Notes under the pieces: model-generated
What the model saw: the letters and a program-made list of their open reading frames with translations, nothing else
Database searches by the model: none
What the model was told of the DNA's origin: nothing
Made by a program: the position numbers and the translations under genes
In this document: positions 20,969 through 21,256 of the stretch, in pieces
How the letters are laid out: each line of letters starts with the position of its first letter
Numbering within the stretch: the first letter of the stretch is position 1
Source: an uncultured Prevotella sp.
GTDB lineage: Bacteria > Bacteroidota > Bacteroidia > Bacteroidales > Bacteroidaceae
Length of the DNA stretch: 21,256 bases
Assembly (NCBI GenBank): GCA_900546345.1
Contig: URCI01000055.1
Coordinates: 1 to 21,256, forward strand
Direction of reading: 5' to 3'

Positions 20969-21256
20969 TCAGTCATCCCATGCTTTCAATTCCTCAGCGA
21001 TGTCGGGCATCTGACGCTTATGAAACGTGGGACTCTTGATGCCGGCCCGCTTCTGCCTGACATAGTCTTGCAGCAGATAGACGGCACGGGGATGGAGCTT
21101 GACAATGGCAAAAAGGTTGCAAAGCGTGATGCAGCCCATAAACAGGTCGCCAAGATTCCATACGAGATCAAGGCTGGCCAGGGCGCCAAAGAGCACCATG
21201 ACAATGCCGTTCATCACGCGCACAAAGATCAGCCAACGACGGTCTGAGGTGAGAAA
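20969..21256 (-). CDS. Alanine/glycine:cation symporter (AGCS family), C-terminal 95 residues
   Basis: Only the C-terminal end is in view; the frame is open to the window edge. The 95 residues start FLTSDRRWLIFVRVMNGIVMVLFGALASLDLVWNL and continue GDLFMGCITLCNLFAIVKL, matching the last two membrane helices of sodium:alanine symporters, where a D-LVWN-AD-F-G-M---N-I motif is typical. A hydrophilic cytoplasmic tail follows (LQDYVRQKRAGIKSP ... DIAEELKAWDD). The full protein is normally 450-550 aa and takes up alanine or glycine with Na+. It converges on korB across the shared terminator. An internal GTG at 21223 is not a real start. Family confidence is fair because the fragment is short. Confidence 0.8.
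   Translation of the reverse strand, partial: FLTSDRRWLIFVRVMNGIVMVLFGALASLDLVWNLGDLFMGCITLCNLFAIVKLHPRAVYLLQDYVRQKRAGIKSPTFHKRQMPDIAEELKAWDD

Overview
The window reads as chromosome of a Bacteroidales bacterium, most likely Prevotellaceae (Prevotella sensu lato). The evidence is the house-keeping gene content, a DUF4271-hemD-rnpA-yidD-tyrS cluster, lipoproteins of Bacteroidetes type, a two-gene 2-oxoacid:ferredoxin oxidoreductase, and several promoters of the Bacteroidetes primary sigma type (TTTG, a 19-20 bp spacer, then TAnnTTTGC). I see no phage, transposase, CRISPR or plasmid genes. The species cannot be named from sequence reading alone.

Layout. 1-3401 is a minus-strand cluster: DUF4271 membrane protein, hemD, rnpA, yidD and the 5' two thirds of tyrS, nearly touching. 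3500-5026 holds metK, also on the minus strand, with its promoter and a leader that looks like a SAM-II riboswitch. 5068-7614 runs the other way: pyrE, a small SRPBCC-fold protein and argH, the last bracketed by inverted copies of a GAATGATGAATG-type repeat. 7729-8319 is a lipoprotein with a Rieske-like four-cysteine C-terminus. After about 310 bp without a gene come tRNA-Gly(GCC) and tRNA-Leu(TAA), followed within 23 bp by a large TPR/OmpA-like lipoprotein gene. A terminator then precedes a DUF4369/thioredoxin-like lipoprotein, and comM (yifB) follows. On the minus strand, 13266-15092 holds a MATE transporter and a small unknown protein. Divergent from these is metG. A spacer of about 540 bp (terminator, perfect 20-bp tandem repeat, second hairpin, strong promoter) leads to korA-korB. 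A bidirectional terminator separates korB from the C-terminal end of a minus-strand alanine/sodium symporter.

How the parts fit. Most genes are core metabolism: tyrosyl- and methionyl-tRNA charging, RNase P and membrane-protein insertion, uroporphyrinogen III synthesis, SAM synthesis, pyrimidine and arginine synthesis, and ferredoxin-linked 2-oxoacid oxidation suited to an anaerobe. The most noteworthy regulatory element is the metK leader at 4921-4967. Its stem GUGG/CCAC, its loop ending in CUUGCAA and its 3' AAAUGCUAAA match what I remember of SAM-II aptamers, and they sit just upstream of the gene that makes SAM. Several genes have an in-frame upstream ATG that promoters, terminators or the riboswitch show to be false (metK, pyrE, korA, the thioredoxin-like lipoprotein); I list the shorter starts.
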